Shown here: piece after piece, positions 54,432 to 63,740 of the stretch
Numbering within the stretch: the stretch's first letter is position 1
Layout: every line of letters starts with the position of its first letter
Notes under the pieces: generated by a model
What the model was told of the DNA's origin: nothing
Seen by the model: only the letters and a program-made list of their open reading frames with translations
Database searches by the model: none
Made by a program: the position numbers and the translations under genes
Source: Microbulbifer pacificus
Lineage (GTDB): Bacteria; Pseudomonadota; Gammaproteobacteria; Pseudomonadales; Cellvibrionaceae
NCBI RefSeq assembly: GCF_002959965.1
Contig: NZ_PREV01000027.1
Span: forward strand, 186,001 to 250,000
Direction: 5' to 3'
DNA length: 64,000 nucleotides

Positions 54432-55907
54432 ATGACCGTCAGAACCCGTATTGCTCCTTCGCCCACCGGCGACCCCCACGTAGGTACCGCTTACATCGCC
54501 CTGTTCAACCAGTGCTTTGCACAGGCCCAGGGTGGCCAGTTCATCCTGCGGATTGAAGATACCGACCAGGTGCGCAGCACGCCGGAATCCGAGCAGGCGA
54601 TTCTCGACAGTCTGCGCTGGCTCGGGCTCGACTGGGCGGAGGGCCCCGATGTGGGGGGGCCTCACGGTCCATATCGCCAGAGCGAACGCGGCGATATATA
54701 TAAGAAGCACTGTGACGAGCTAGTGGCCCGGGGCCACGCCTTCCACTGCTACCGCACCGCGGAAGAGCTGGAGCAGCTGCGCGCGCAATTACAGGAAGCG
54801 GGCCGGGTAACCCTCAAGCCCAGCGATCTCGCGCTGCCGGCGGAAGAAGTGGAAAGGCGCAAGGCGGCGGGGGAGCCCTATGTTGTGCGTATGAACGTAC
54901 CGGAATCCGGTACCTGTGTGATCGACGACCTGCTGCGAGGCACCATCGAGATCGACTGGGCCCAGGTTGATGCCCAGGTGTTGCTCAAATCCGATGGCAT
55001 GCCCACCTACCACCTGGCCAATGTGGTGGACGACCACCTGATGGAGATCACCCACGTCCTGCGCGGCGAGGAGTGGATCAACTCCGCCCCCAAACACAAG
55101 CTGTTGTATGAATACTTTGGCTGGGAGATGCCGGTGCTGTGCCACCTGCCGCTGCTGCGCAATCCGGACAAGACCAAGTTGTCCAAGCGCAAGAACCCCA
55201 CGTCCATCCTTTATTACCAGCGCGCCGGGTATATGCCCGAGGCCCTGCTGAACTATCTCGGCCGCATGGGTTGGTCCATGCCCGATGAGCGCGAGAAGTT
55301 CACGCTGGACGAGATGCGCGCGCAATTCGACATCCAGCGCGTGTCTCTTGGCGGTCCGGTGTTCGATGTGGAAAAACTGAGCTGGCTCAACGGCCTCTGG
55401 ATCCGGGAGCTGGAAGACACACAGCTGGCAGACCGCCTGCAGAAGTGGCTGCTCAACCGCGACAACCTGATGAAGGTGCTGCCTCACGCCAAGGGTCGAA
55501 TGGAGACCTTTGGTGACTTCGCCCCCCTGGTTGGTTTCCTTGCCGCCGGCAAGCTGGATCTGAGCGAAGCGAGCTTCGCCAATGGCAGCAAGATGGAGCT
55601 GGAAGAGCAAAAGCGAGTACTGCAGTTCGCCCTTTGGCGGCTGGAAGCCCTGCGGAGCTGGAGCAAAGACCATATCTTTGCGGCCATGAAAGAACTCTCC
55701 ACCCAGATGGGCGTCAAGCTGAAGGATTTTAACGCGCCCCTGTTCGTCGCCATCAGTGGAACCACAGCCTCTTTCTCGGTCATGGATGCGATGGACCTGC
55801 TGGGCCCCGACCTCAGTCGGGCGCGCCTGCGTCAGGCCATTGACGTGCTGGGCGGCGCCGGCAAGAAGGTGCTGAAGCGCTGGGAGAAGGAGTACGCCTC
55901 CCTCTGA
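54432..55907 (+). CDS. gltX: Glutamate-tRNA ligase
   Basis: 491 residues from ATG 54432 ([20 protein letters not shown]); an upstream in-frame ATG at 54378 falls inside the -10-like element and is unlikely. Class I aminoacyl-tRNA synthetase that charges tRNA-Glu. The HIGH motif appears as HVGT at 16-19 and the KMSKS motif as KLSKR near 249; length is normal. It is followed by tRNA-Ala(GGC), a common arrangement in related gammaproteobacteria. Confidence 0.96.
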   Translation: MTVRTRIAPSPTGDPHVGTAYIALFNQCFAQAQGGQFILRIEDTDQVRSTPESEQAILDSLRWLGLDWAEGPDVGGPHGPYRQSERGDIYKKHCDELVARGHAFHCYRTAEELEQLRAQLQEAGRVTLKPSDLALPAEEVERRKAAGEPYVVRMNVPESGTCVIDDLLRGTIEIDWAQVDAQVLLKSDGMPTYHLANVVDDHLMEITHVLRGEEWINSAPKHKLLYEYFGWEMPVLCHLPLLRNPDKTKLSKRKNPTSILYYQRAGYMPEALLNYLGRMGWSMPDEREKFTLDEMRAQFDIQRVSLGGPVFDVEKLSWLNGLWIRELEDTQLADRLQKWLLNRDNLMKVLPHAKGRMETFGDFAPLVGFLAAGKLDLSEASFANGSKMELEEQKRVLQFALWRLEALRSWSKDHIFAAMKELSTQMGVKLKDFNAPLFVAISGTTASFSVMDAMDLLGPDLSRARLRQAIDVLGGAGKKVLKRWEKEYASL

Positions 55908-55974
55908 TCTGGGGGCTGCGGGTGACGGAAACCGGTGGTCAGCTAACTATTTGATTAAAAAGTTATTTTTCTTG

Positions 55975-56002
55975 TTGACACGGGCGAGTGCATTGTTAAA
56001 AT
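55975..56002 (+). promoter_or_regulatory. Strong sigma-70 promoter of tRNA-Ala
   Basis: TTGACA at 55975-55980, 16-base spacer, TAAAAT at 55997-56002, followed by a GC-rich discriminator (GCGCCCGC) as expected for a stringently controlled stable-RNA promoter. The tRNA begins 44 bases further. Confidence 0.82.
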
Positions 56003-56046
56003 GCGCCCGCTTTCGAGGGAAACGCACCCCGAAAACACCCAAATTT

Positions 56047-56122
56047 GGGGCTATAGCTCAGCTGGGAGAGCGCAACACTGGCAGTGTTGAGGTCAGCGGT
56101 TCGATCCCGCTTAGCTCCACCA
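56047..56122 (+). tRNA. tRNA-Ala (anticodon GGC)
   Basis: 76 bases with a full cloverleaf: acceptor GGGGCTA/TAGCTCC with one G-T pair, D-stem GCTC/GAGC, anticodon stem CAACA/TGTTG with loop CTGGCAG (anticodon GGC), T-arm AGCGG-TTCGATC-CCGCT, and an encoded CCA end. It decodes alanine GCC/GCU. Confidence 0.97.
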
Positions 56123-56126
56123 AATT

Positions 56127-56162
56127 AAAAAGGCCGCATTCGAAAGAGTGCGGCCTTTTTTG
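56127..56162 (+). terminator. Rho-independent terminator after tRNA-Ala
   Basis: Stem AAAAAGGCCGCA / TGCGGCCTTTTT with a ten-base loop and a long T run, directly behind the tRNA. Confidence 0.92.
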
Positions 56163-56203
56163 GTTTGGTTCAGCCGGGGACGCAACTTTCTATTGGGCAT
56201 CGA

Positions 56204-57118
56204 ATGCATACACCGCGCAGATTGCGTAAAGGAATCATTCTGGCCGGTGGCTCTGGCACCCGGCTGTACCCTCTTACCAGGGGGTTGAGCAAGCAGCTTA
56301 TGGCGGTGTACGACAAGCCCATGATCTACTACCCGCTTACCACGCTAATGATGGCTGGGATTCGGGATATCCTGATTATTACCACGCCGGATGATCAAGT
56401 ACTGTTCCAGCGGCTGCTGGATGATGGCAGCCAGTGGGGGATCAACCTCTCCTATGCGGTGCAACCTTCTCCAGGCGGGCTCGCACAAGCCTTCATTATT
56501 GGCCGGGACCATATCGGTAGTCATCCAAGCGCCCTGGTGCTGGGGGACAACATTTTCTACGCGGAGCGTTTCAGCGAAATTCTCAACGTTGCCCACAAGC
56601 GCAGCGAGGGCGCGACGGTGTTTGGCTACCGTGTCGCCAATCCTGGTGCCTATGGCGTGGCGGAGTTCGACAGCGACGGCACAGTGATCGATATTGAGGA
56701 GAAACCGGCAGAGCCGAAGTCCAACTACGCTATCACAGGCCTCTATTTCTACGACAATCAGGTGTGTGATCTGGTGAGGCAGCTCAGGCCCAGCCTGCGT
56801 GGCGAGCTGGAAATTACGGACCTGAATCGCATGTATCTGAGCATGGGGCAGCTCAACCTTGAGTTGATGGGGCGCGGTTCTGCCTGGCTGGATACCGGTA
56901 CTCACGACAATCTGCTGGAGGCCGCCCAGTTCGTGCAGGCCATCGAGCGTCGGCAGGGGCTAAAAATTGCCTGTCCCGAAGAGGTCGCGTTCCGCAAAGG
57001 CTTTATTGATGCGGAAATACTGGAAAAGCAGGCCCAGCCTCTGATGAAAAGTGGCTATGGCGAATATCTTATGCAGCTAATTGCCGAGTCGCGCCGCGAT
57101 CATCGCTTCACCCGCTGA
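56204..57118 (+). CDS. rfbA: Glucose-1-phosphate thymidylyltransferase
   Basis: 304 residues from ATG 56204; an ATG-like extension to 56165 would run into the tRNA terminator. First step of dTDP-L-rhamnose synthesis (glucose 1-phosphate + dTTP). The nucleotidyltransferase signature [16 protein letters not shown] is at residues 9-24; [21 protein letters not shown] and GDNIFYAE follow. It opens the rml operon, in the order A-C-D-B with short gaps, feeding surface polysaccharide assembly. Confidence 0.95.
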   Translation: MHTPRRLRKGIILAGGSGTRLYPLTRGLSKQLMAVYDKPMIYYPLTTLMMAGIRDILIITTPDDQVLFQRLLDDGSQWGINLSYAVQPSPGGLAQAFIIGRDHIGSHPSALVLGDNIFYAERFSEILNVAHKRSEGATVFGYRVANPGAYGVAEFDSDGTVIDIEEKPAEPKSNYAITGLYFYDNQVCDLVRQLRPSLRGELEITDLNRMYLSMGQLNLELMGRGSAWLDTGTHDNLLEAAQFVQAIERRQGLKIACPEEVAFRKGFIDAEILEKQAQPLMKSGYGEYLMQLIAESRRDHRFTR

Positions 57119-57127
57119 ATTGTGTGC

Positions 57128-57676
57128 ATGAAAGTAATAGCAACCAGCATCCCGGATGTAAAAATCATCGAACCCCAAATCATCGGCGATGAGCGTGGCT
57201 TCTTCCTGGAAACGTTCCGCCATGAGTTTTTCAATCGCGAATGTGCCGAGCGTACTTTTGTGCAAGACAACCATAGTCGGTCAGGTCGGGGCACCCTTCG
57301 CGGCCTGCATTACCAAACTGATAAAGCCCAGGGTAAATTGGTTCGGGTCATCGCCGGGGAAGTGTTTGACGTAGCCGTAGACTTGCGAAAACGTTCCCCC
57401 ACCTTTGGCCAATGGGTGGGAGTCCGTCTGAGTGCAGACAACAGGCGTCAACTCTGGGTGCCGGAGGGCTTCGCTCACGGCTTCTATGTCACCAGCGAGT
57501 ACGCCGAATACGTATACAAGTGCACGGACTACTACGCCCCAGAGTGTGAACACGCCCTGTTTTGGAATGATCCGGACATCGGGATCGACTGGCCCCTTAT
57601 AAATGATGAGCCTCCGAGGCTCTCCACCAAGGACGCCGCGGGCAAACTCTTTCGTGAAGCGGTAGTCTTCCGCTAA
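57128..57676 (+). CDS. rfbC: dTDP-4-dehydrorhamnose 3,5-epimerase
   Basis: 182 residues from ATG 57128 (a GTG lies two codons earlier). Third step of dTDP-rhamnose synthesis. Cupin fold motifs: DERGFFLETFRHEFF, FVQDNHSRSGRGTLRGLHYQ with the catalytic His, and VPEGFAHGFYVTSEYAEYVYKC with the catalytic Tyr. It starts 9 bases after rfbA. Confidence 0.96.
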   Translation: MKVIATSIPDVKIIEPQIIGDERGFFLETFRHEFFNRECAERTFVQDNHSRSGRGTLRGLHYQTDKAQGKLVRVIAGEVFDVAVDLRKRSPTFGQWVGVRLSADNRRQLWVPEGFAHGFYVTSEYAEYVYKCTDYYAPECEHALFWNDPDIGIDWPLINDEPPRLSTKDAAGKLFREAVVFR

Positions 57677-57724
57677 ACCACTCGTGGGGGTTCGCCTGCC
57701 GGTGAACCCCGCGCAAGAGATAAA

Positions 57725-58582
57725 ATGAAAACCCTGATCACCGGTAAAAACGGCCAGCTGGGTCGGCAGCTCCAAAAGCAAGCGCCAGCCCATATCGAGG
57801 TTATCGCGCACGGTAGGGAAACCCTGAATATTGCCAACAGGGAGCAGGTACTTGCGCTACTCAAAAAGGAGAAACCGGACGTCGTGATTAATGCTGCGGC
57901 ATACACCGCCGTGGACAGGGCTGAATTCGAAAGTGACCAGGCCCACGCCGCCAATGCCCTCGGCCCGCAAAATCTGGCATTGGCCTGTCGGGCCCTGGAT
58001 ATCCGCCTGATTCATGTATCCACAGACTTTGTATTCGACGGCAGGCAGTCTCACCCATATCAGCCAGGGGATAACAGAAATCCATTGAGTGTCTACGGCG
58101 AGAGCAAGGCTCGAGGGGAGGAGGCCATCGAAGCGATCTTGCCGCAAGCGGCTATTGTGCGCAGCGCCTGGGTTTATGATCGTGAAGGCCGTAATTTCGT
58201 AACCACCATGCTGCATCTGATGAGCGAGCGAGACCAGCTGGGCGTTGTTGCCGATCAGACAGGTACACCCACCTGGGCCGGCACCCTTGCTCGAAGTCTA
58301 TTTACTCTGGCAGACAAGCCGGAAGCCCGGGGTATCTACCACTGCACCGATGCCGGTACCGCCAGTTGGTATGATTTTTCTGTCGCCATCTATGAAGTGG
58401 GGCGGGTCGCGGGACGGCTGCCGCGCGATAAGCCCGTGCAGATCGATCCTATTTCTACCCGCGACTACCCGACCCCGGCGGCTCGCCCACTCTACAGCGT
58501 GCTGGACAATGCCCGGTTGATAAATGAAATGGGCCTACACCCTCAACCTTGGCGTCATGTGTTGAAGTCTGTGCTCTCATAA
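57725..58582 (+). CDS. rfbD: dTDP-4-dehydrorhamnose reductase
   Basis: 285 residues. Final step of dTDP-L-rhamnose synthesis, an extended short-chain dehydrogenase. The NAD(P)-binding start is TLITGKNGQLGRQLQ; the active-site YxxxK is in LSVYGESKARGEE; HVSTDFVFDG is the conserved Thr/Ser motif. Follows rfbC in the rml operon. Confidence 0.96.
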   Translation: MKTLITGKNGQLGRQLQKQAPAHIEVIAHGRETLNIANREQVLALLKKEKPDVVINAAAYTAVDRAEFESDQAHAANALGPQNLALACRALDIRLIHVSTDFVFDGRQSHPYQPGDNRNPLSVYGESKARGEEAIEAILPQAAIVRSAWVYDREGRNFVTTMLHLMSERDQLGVVADQTGTPTWAGTLARSLFTLADKPEARGIYHCTDAGTASWYDFSVAIYEVGRVAGRLPRDKPVQIDPISTRDYPTPAARPLYSVLDNARLINEMGLHPQPWRHVLKSVLS

Positions 58583-58636
58583 TCAGGGCGCGTCATTCCG
58601 GCGCTGGCCGGAATCCAGACCAATGGAGCTGTAAAC

Positions 58637-59722
58637 ATGAGCAACTTACTGGTAACCGGCGGAGCCGGGTTCATCGGTGCTAACTTCGTGCACTACTGGT
58701 TGAGGAATTATCCGCGGGACAATATCGTCGTGCTGGACGCGCTTACATACGCCGGCAACATGGCCAACCTTGCCCCCGTAGCTGAACATCCCAATTTTAT
58801 TTTCTACCGTGGAAACATAGTCGATACGTCACTGGTAGAAAAACTGCTCATTGAACACGATATAGACATCGTGGTGCATTTCGCGGCGGAGAGCCATGTA
58901 GACCGCTCCATCACCGGTCCGGATGCCTTTATCGAAACCAATATCGTCGGCACGCACAGTCTGTTGAAGGCGGCCAGGAAAGTATGGCTCGAGCAGGGCC
59001 GGGGCAAGGAGGGGCATCGATTCCACCACGTTTCCACCGATGAAGTGTACGGCGCGCTTGGTCCCACCGATCCCGCCTTCACTGAAACGACGCCCTATCG
59101 CCCCAACAACCCCTACTCCGCGAGCAAGGCGGCTGCGGACCACTTGGTGCGAGCCTACCACCACACCTATGGTCTGCAGGTGACCATCAGCAACTGCTCC
59201 AACAATTACGGTCCCTACCACTTTCCGGAGAAGCTGATTCCGTTGGTCATCACGCATATTCTGAACGACAGACCACTACCTGTTTACGGTGATGGCAGGC
59301 AGGTGCGCGACTGGCTCTATGTGGCGGATCATGTGCGGGGTATCGAGCTGGTGCTGAACAATGGGCGGGTGGGTGAGAGCTACAACATCGGCGGCAACAA
59401 CGAGTGGACGAACATTGATGTAGTCAAACTGATCTGCAGATCGATGAATGAAGCGTTTGCCAATGACCCTTCGCTGTTGGTGCGTTTTCCGGGTGCAACC
59501 ATGGCCGGCCTCGGGCGGGCGGAAGAATTGATTCATTTTGTGGCCGATCGCTCCGGTCACGACCGTCGCTATGCGATTGATCCCTCGAAATCCAATGAGG
59601 AACTCGGATACCAGCCTGCGGAGTCATTTTCCGCCGGTCTGCAAAAAACGATCCGCTGGTTCCTGGACAATAAGCAGTGGTGGTCGCCACTGCTGGAAAG
59701 CAGTGCCAGAATCGACCGCTAA
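58637..59722 (+). CDS. rfbB: dTDP-glucose 4,6-dehydratase
   Basis: 361 residues. Second step of dTDP-rhamnose synthesis. Glycine-rich NAD site VTGGAGFIGANF, STDEVYG for the catalytic Asp-Glu pair, and YSASKAAADHLV for the YxxxK motif. Fourth gene of the operon; its stop overlaps that of the convergent O-antigen-ligase-like gene (stops at 59719-59722). Confidence 0.96.
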   Translation: MSNLLVTGGAGFIGANFVHYWLRNYPRDNIVVLDALTYAGNMANLAPVAEHPNFIFYRGNIVDTSLVEKLLIEHDIDIVVHFAAESHVDRSITGPDAFIETNIVGTHSLLKAARKVWLEQGRGKEGHRFHHVSTDEVYGALGPTDPAFTETTPYRPNNPYSASKAAADHLVRAYHHTYGLQVTISNCSNNYGPYHFPEKLIPLVITHILNDRPLPVYGDGRQVRDWLYVADHVRGIELVLNNGRVGESYNIGGNNEWTNIDVVKLICRSMNEAFANDPSLLVRFPGATMAGLGRAEELIHFVADRSGHDRRYAIDPSKSNEELGYQPAESFSAGLQKTIRWFLDNKQWWSPLLESSARIDR

Positions 59723-61173
59723 TTCTGCCGTGCAGAACCCTTTTCTCTCTCCATATATCGCGCCTTCCACGCGAGCCCCAGCATCATCAAAAAATAAATC
59801 GCTGTTGCTGGCGCCTGTAGATGAAAGTCTGTGGTGAGCATGATCAGCTCGGCGATGATGGCCATGAGTGTCGCAAACGCGAGCCCCTGCATCAGGCTAT
59901 CCCGGCGGGTGCGCAGGGCGGTGAAGGCGTGGTAAAGGCTCCAAAGGACGGCGAGGCCGAGTAAAAGTGTTGCGGGCAGGCCGTACTCGATCGAGAACTG
60001 CAGGTAATCGTTGTGGCCTTGGTCGTAAAAGATATTGATCCCCGGGCCTTTTACGCTGGGAAACGAAGAGTAAAAACTCCCCGCACCAGTGCCGGCCAGT
60101 GGATGCTGTTCAATCAGCGTCAAGCCGTACTGGTTCACTTCATCCCGGGTCTCCTTGGTGAAGGAGGTTTCCTCGATTTCCTGGCGCAGCCGGTCCATGC
60201 CAAACCAGCTGCCCACAATCATCAGGTCGATGACCATCAGGCTTGCCAACAAAATCGTGAGGCTGCGGCTTCTGTTGCGGATCAGCAGCAGACCGAGGGC
60301 GCCGGCAATGGAAAGGCTGGCAAAAAACGCGGTGTTGGCCATACGCGAGTGGGACATCACCAGGCCGATCACCATCATGGCCAGGCACAGGCGCAGCACG
60401 GCTTTGCCACCGAGCAGCATGTTTACCAGATTCTTCAGGCGATCTTTCAGATTTCCGCCGCTGCTTCCGCTGAGGCTGGCGATCAGCAGGCCAATGCCCA
60501 GGCAAAGGCACATCACCAGAAAATTGCCGAAGTGGTTTTTGTAGCGGAATCCGCCGGTGGCAATACCATTGTTGGGCAGGCTCAGAATCCAGGTGGTTTC
60601 AGAGCCGGAAAGTGCCAGCAGTACGCCGTAAAACGCCTGGAAGGTTCCCGTTGCCACAACCACCAGTGCCAGTGTGCGCAACCGCTTCGCGCTGTTTACC
60701 AGTGCCAGAATCAGAAACAGCAGGCACCAGTAACTGATGCCTTTGATCAGCGCCACATGGGTCTGATTCGGGTCTAGCGACAGTGTTGCCAGGCGCAGGT
60801 GCTCGTCTGTGCTCGAAAAAGCGACGGCCGCGCCCGGCGCAAGAGATTCCAGCAGTCCGATGGGTAACGGTAACTGTTGTAAAAAAATCCACGCTTGAAA
60901 CAGTGCGAAGAGTCCCAGAAGGGGCCAGTAGGGCTTCAGGGCTTTCCATTGTGAGCGGTACAGATTCATCACCAGCCAGCCGGCCGTCAGGGCAAAGGTC
61001 CACACCTCCATAAAGGCCCAGGCCCAGGGGCGATGTGAGCCGAGGGGGATTGGCAGCCAGAACAGCAGTGCGAGCAGGCCGTAAAACAGCGTGGTTTCCA
61101 GGCGATGGGTCGGCCGATTCAAAGCGGAACGGGATTCCATTGCGAGCGTAGTGGTTGAGCGGGAAGCGAGCAT
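59719..61173 (-). CDS. O-antigen ligase/polymerase family membrane protein
   Basis: 484 residues from ATG 61173 (the frame opens at a TTG 61191). About 11-12 membrane spans; the Wzy_C-type signature is the periplasmic loop EQHPLAGTGAGSFYSSFPS followed by QGHNDYLQFSIEYGLPAT, with the H-x-D-Y-L motif typical of WaaL/Wzy-like enzymes. It should join or polymerise polysaccharide repeat units at the outer face of the inner membrane. It converges with the rml operon, which supports a role in rhamnose-containing polysaccharide; exact substrate unknown. Confidence 0.85.
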   Translation of the reverse strand: MLASRSTTTLAMESRSALNRPTHRLETTLFYGLLALLFWLPIPLGSHRPWAWAFMEVWTFALTAGWLVMNLYRSQWKALKPYWPLLGLFALFQAWIFLQQLPLPIGLLESLAPGAAVAFSSTDEHLRLATLSLDPNQTHVALIKGISYWCLLFLILALVNSAKRLRTLALVVVATGTFQAFYGVLLALSGSETTWILSLPNNGIATGGFRYKNHFGNFLVMCLCLGIGLLIASLSGSSGGNLKDRLKNLVNMLLGGKAVLRLCLAMMVIGLVMSHSRMANTAFFASLSIAGALGLLLIRNRSRSLTILLASLMVIDLMIVGSWFGMDRLRQEIEETSFTKETRDEVNQYGLTLIEQHPLAGTGAGSFYSSFPSVKGPGINIFYDQGHNDYLQFSIEYGLPATLLLGLAVLWSLYHAFTALRTRRDSLMQGLAFATLMAIIAELIMLTTDFHLQAPATAIYFLMMLGLAWKARYMEREKGSARQN

Positions 61174-61205
61174 GGTGTCAAAAAACGGCAAAAAAAATCA
61201 GAATC

Positions 61206-61229
61206 AAAAAAGGCCCTCGCGGGCCTTTT
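61206..61229 (-). terminator. Rho-independent terminator
   Basis: AAGGCCC-TCGC-GGGCCTT hairpin (61210-61227) with a T6 run on the minus strand. It ends the Ala-rich secreted-protein gene and separates it from the O-antigen-ligase-like gene. Confidence 0.86.
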
Positions 61230-61269
61230 CTGTACACATCACCTGTCGATAAGGCAGATGGGAGTGTAA

Positions 61270-61782
61270 TTAGTTGGGGGAAGCGGGAGTGCCGCCGCCA
61301 CCGCCGCCCGCACCTGCGCCAACACTGACCGGCGGAGCCGGTGGCAGAGAGGTAGTGGTGCTGGTACCGGCCAATGAGGAGCTGCCAGCCGGGGCGCCCG
61401 CGCCGGTCGCCGCTGCAACGGCTTCCTGAGAGGCACCGTTGGCCAGGGCAACCTGGGCAACGCGCTGAGCGTTCGCGCCGGCAGCTACGGCTGCGGCAAC
61501 CACGGCCTGTGCGTTGTTCGGGTTGGCGGCAACCGCCAGGGCAACAACTTTATCCGCGTTTGCACCGGCTTTGATAGCCGCGGACACAATGTCTGCCGCC
61601 TGGTCTGGTGCAACGTCCAGAGCCTGTTCCACCGCTTCCTCGGCAGAGAGGCCTTCGCTCTGGGCCAAAGCAATGACCTGATCCATGTTGTAGCCGGCTT
61701 CGATGTATTGTTTTACATCGGCCATGGCCACGGCGCTCAGCAAACTTGCACCCAGTGCAAGCCCCAATGCTGTCTTCTTCAT
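61270..61782 (-). CDS. Ala-rich secreted protein with helical repeats
   Basis: 170 residues from ATG 61782 with an AGGGGGA ribosome site; the open frame extends further up without support. Signal peptide cut near VAMA-DVK. The mature part has at least three related units of about 22-25 residues built on the pattern A-x-x-IV-xx-A-x-x-AGANA-xx-V (AADIVSAAIKAGANADKVV, AQAVVAAAVAAGANAQRVA), likely stacked helices, then a Ser/Thr/Pro/Gly-rich tail with GGGGGG. I do not recognise a function. It is followed by its own terminator. Confidence 0.72.
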   Translation of the reverse strand: MKKTALGLALGASLLSAVAMADVKQYIEAGYNMDQVIALAQSEGLSAEEAVEQALDVAPDQAADIVSAAIKAGANADKVVALAVAANPNNAQAVVAAAVAAGANAQRVAQVALANGASQEAVAAATGAGAPAGSSSLAGTSTTTSLPPAPPVSVGAGAGGGGGGTPASPN

Positions 61783-61948
61783 GCGTCCCCCTAAAAGAAC
61801 TTTGTTGTACAGTGGATTCCATTCGAACAGTGGCCGATTGTAGCGGCTATACAGCAAATGGGAAGTCTGTGCTACATCGCAGCTCTAAAAAAAATTTTTA
61901 TTGCTGCCAACCACAACACAAAATCAGGAAATATATAGCCCCAAGGGG

Positions 61949-62650
61949 CTAGTCATTATTGATGGTTTCTATCGGGCGGTCTGAGCGCAGGGCTTCCAGG
62001 AGCCGGGCCAACTCTTTGTCATCGGCGATCTCCGGTGCGGCACCGGCCAGCTCATGCAGGAGTGCGCGGGTGTTTTCCAGGCTTCGTTTCAACCCGTCCC
62101 GCTCCTGCTGTGCGTGCACTATTCGGGTTTGCAGAGCCGACTGCCACCACAGCGCCAAGGTGAGCCCCATCAGGCACACACCTGCGATCCCCAATGCGGT
62201 TTGCCACAGCAGACGGTAGCCCGCCGCAGGTTGGCGATCTACGGCAATATGTCCTGCAAGATCCCAGCCAGATCTCACCTCCGATGTTGCTCGTGGTGTT
62301 TCCAATACCAGCAATTGCTGAAACCAGTGCGGAACATCCGGCAGGTAATCGAGATTTGTTTGGCGGATTTTTGTGCCGTTCACGGCTGTGTAACGCACCT
62401 CTTTATACGCGCCGCTTTCCGTCAATGCCTTGAGAAGAGTCGCTCTGAACAGCGTGTCCTTCTCCCCGGTGTACGGGCCCAGGGCCACGGCCATCAGCGC
62501 GGCGTTGTCCCGGCTTTCACTGGTCATCAGCGCCTGCAATTGGGAACGGGCTGTCAGCAACCCCACAGACAGTACGGCCGTGGTGATAACACACCAAGCG
62601 GCGATCAGTTTCGCGATAGGTGACGCCATCCCTAGCATCCGGCGATTCAT
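61949..62650 (-). CDS. LapD-like periplasmic sensor lacking GGDEF-EAL
   Basis: 233 residues. First membrane span about 13-35, then a periplasmic domain (about 40-145) with the LapD_MoxY_N-type pattern VPHWFQQLLVL, SGWDLAGHIAVDRQPAAGYRLLW, second span about 150-170, then a short predicted coiled coil ending at residue 233. A normal LapD continues with HAMP, GGDEF and EAL domains that bind c-di-GMP; these are absent here, and the frame ends at a stop overlapping a palindrome (AGCCCCAAGGGGCT, 61937-61950). Its start overlaps the lapG stop (ATGA), so the two are coupled. Confidence 0.78.
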   Translation of the reverse strand: MNRRMLGMASPIAKLIAAWCVITTAVLSVGLLTARSQLQALMTSESRDNAALMAVALGPYTGEKDTLFRATLLKALTESGAYKEVRYTAVNGTKIRQTNLDYLPDVPHWFQQLLVLETPRATSEVRSGWDLAGHIAVDRQPAAGYRLLWQTALGIAGVCLMGLTLALWWQSALQTRIVHAQQERDGLKRSLENTRALLHELAGAAPEIADDKELARLLEALRSDRPIETINND

Positions 62651-63351
62651 TCAAACACTCCTTCCTTGTGGATGCGCTGCAGCAGTTCTTCCCATAGCGC
62701 CGAACCCGGGTGGTTGCGCACCTTGGTGGCGCTGTCCAGCTTTCGGTTCAGCCACAGGCCCGTTGCATTAAAGCTGTATACCGGCACCAGATCGGTGCGG
62801 TCGCGGGCCGGCATCACCTCTTTAGTCAGGTTGTCCAGCACCAGCGGGTGTTCCCCGGGATTGGCGGAATACAGCAGCACCATATGCGCCTGATTGAGGG
62901 TGATGGCATTGACATAGGCCAGACGCAGCTTTTCCGGTGCAATCAGGGCCGCCGTCAGGCTGAACAGCTTGGCGATGGCATAGTCTTCGCAGTCCCCGGC
63001 GTTGGAGGCCAAGAACTCCACCGGTGTCGCCCAGTAATCCTCCCGCCCCCAGTGGTCCCGGTCCTCCGCGAATGGGATGGTGTTGAAGAAATGATTGATC
63101 CGCAGCAGCCGGTGCCACTCCAGGGCCTGGGCCTGCTTCTCTACCAGCTGTTGCCAGCGCACCAGCCGCGCATGAGCCTGAGTGCCGTAGCTGGTTTGGG
63201 TTTTCTGCAAAAGCGACCGTGACAGATGCGGTGGACTCATCGCGCTTGCCGCCATCAGACAGCCGCCGGTAAACATCCACAGCAAGAGCATGGGGGCAAT
63301 AACTCGAGCCAGAGCGCCTTTTCGGAAACAAAAACCGCGACTACACAACAT
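62647..63351 (-). CDS. LapG-family periplasmic cysteine protease
   Basis: 234 residues. Bacterial transglutaminase-like cysteine proteinase (BTLCP) family. N-terminal signal/anchor (LARVIAPMLLLWMFTGGCLM). Catalytic triad visible: C121 in NAGDCEDYAIAK, H156 in NQAHMVLL and D173 in LVLDNL. LapG cuts the N-terminus of giant LapA-type adhesins to release biofilm cells and is held by LapD when c-di-GMP is high. The LapD-like partner gene overlaps its 3' end, but no LapA-type adhesin is in the window. Confidence 0.9.
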   Translation of the reverse strand: MLCSRGFCFRKGALARVIAPMLLLWMFTGGCLMAASAMSPPHLSRSLLQKTQTSYGTQAHARLVRWQQLVEKQAQALEWHRLLRINHFFNTIPFAEDRDHWGREDYWATPVEFLASNAGDCEDYAIAKLFSLTAALIAPEKLRLAYVNAITLNQAHMVLLYSANPGEHPLVLDNLTKEVMPARDRTDLVPVYSFNATGLWLNRKLDSATKVRNHPGSALWEELLQRIHKEGVFE

Positions 63352-63740
63352 CTATCGGCCTGCCTCTGAAGATCAAAAAACGATCAGACAGAATCTAGTC
63401 TGGCACTAGCCGAGGTGGATAGGGCGCATGGAGGGCAGCGTGCGTCTGTTTTTGCGCCACTGGTTCAGGGTTGTGTGAATTATTAGCGAGTGCTTCGGTG
63501 TAAGGGTTATCGCTGTTGCTTTTCGCGCCAGCGCTCGGGCTCGTTGGTATACAAATTGCGGGATACAAATCGCAACAACGTGTCGTCGGCGGTTATTGCT
63601 CACCGCTGCAGGCAAATTGATTGTTCTTGAACTGTCATAGATTGCTGATAAAGTGTGACGCCTTTCACGTCATGGCCGGAATTTTGCAGATTCTTCTGAC
63701 CCATGACAGTGAGTCTTAGGGCATTCAAAGGAAGAAAAAC
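63352..63740. other. Divergent intergenic region lapG / galU
   Basis: 389 bases holding the promoters of the divergent lapG and galU genes. No -35/-10 pair could be called with confidence and no RNA gene was recognised. Confidence 0.45.

Noticed and set aside
60013..60777. 254-codon plus-strand frame inside the O-antigen-ligase-like gene
   Set aside because: Composition (Gln/His/Ala-rich) is that of an antisense shadow of a hydrophobic membrane protein.
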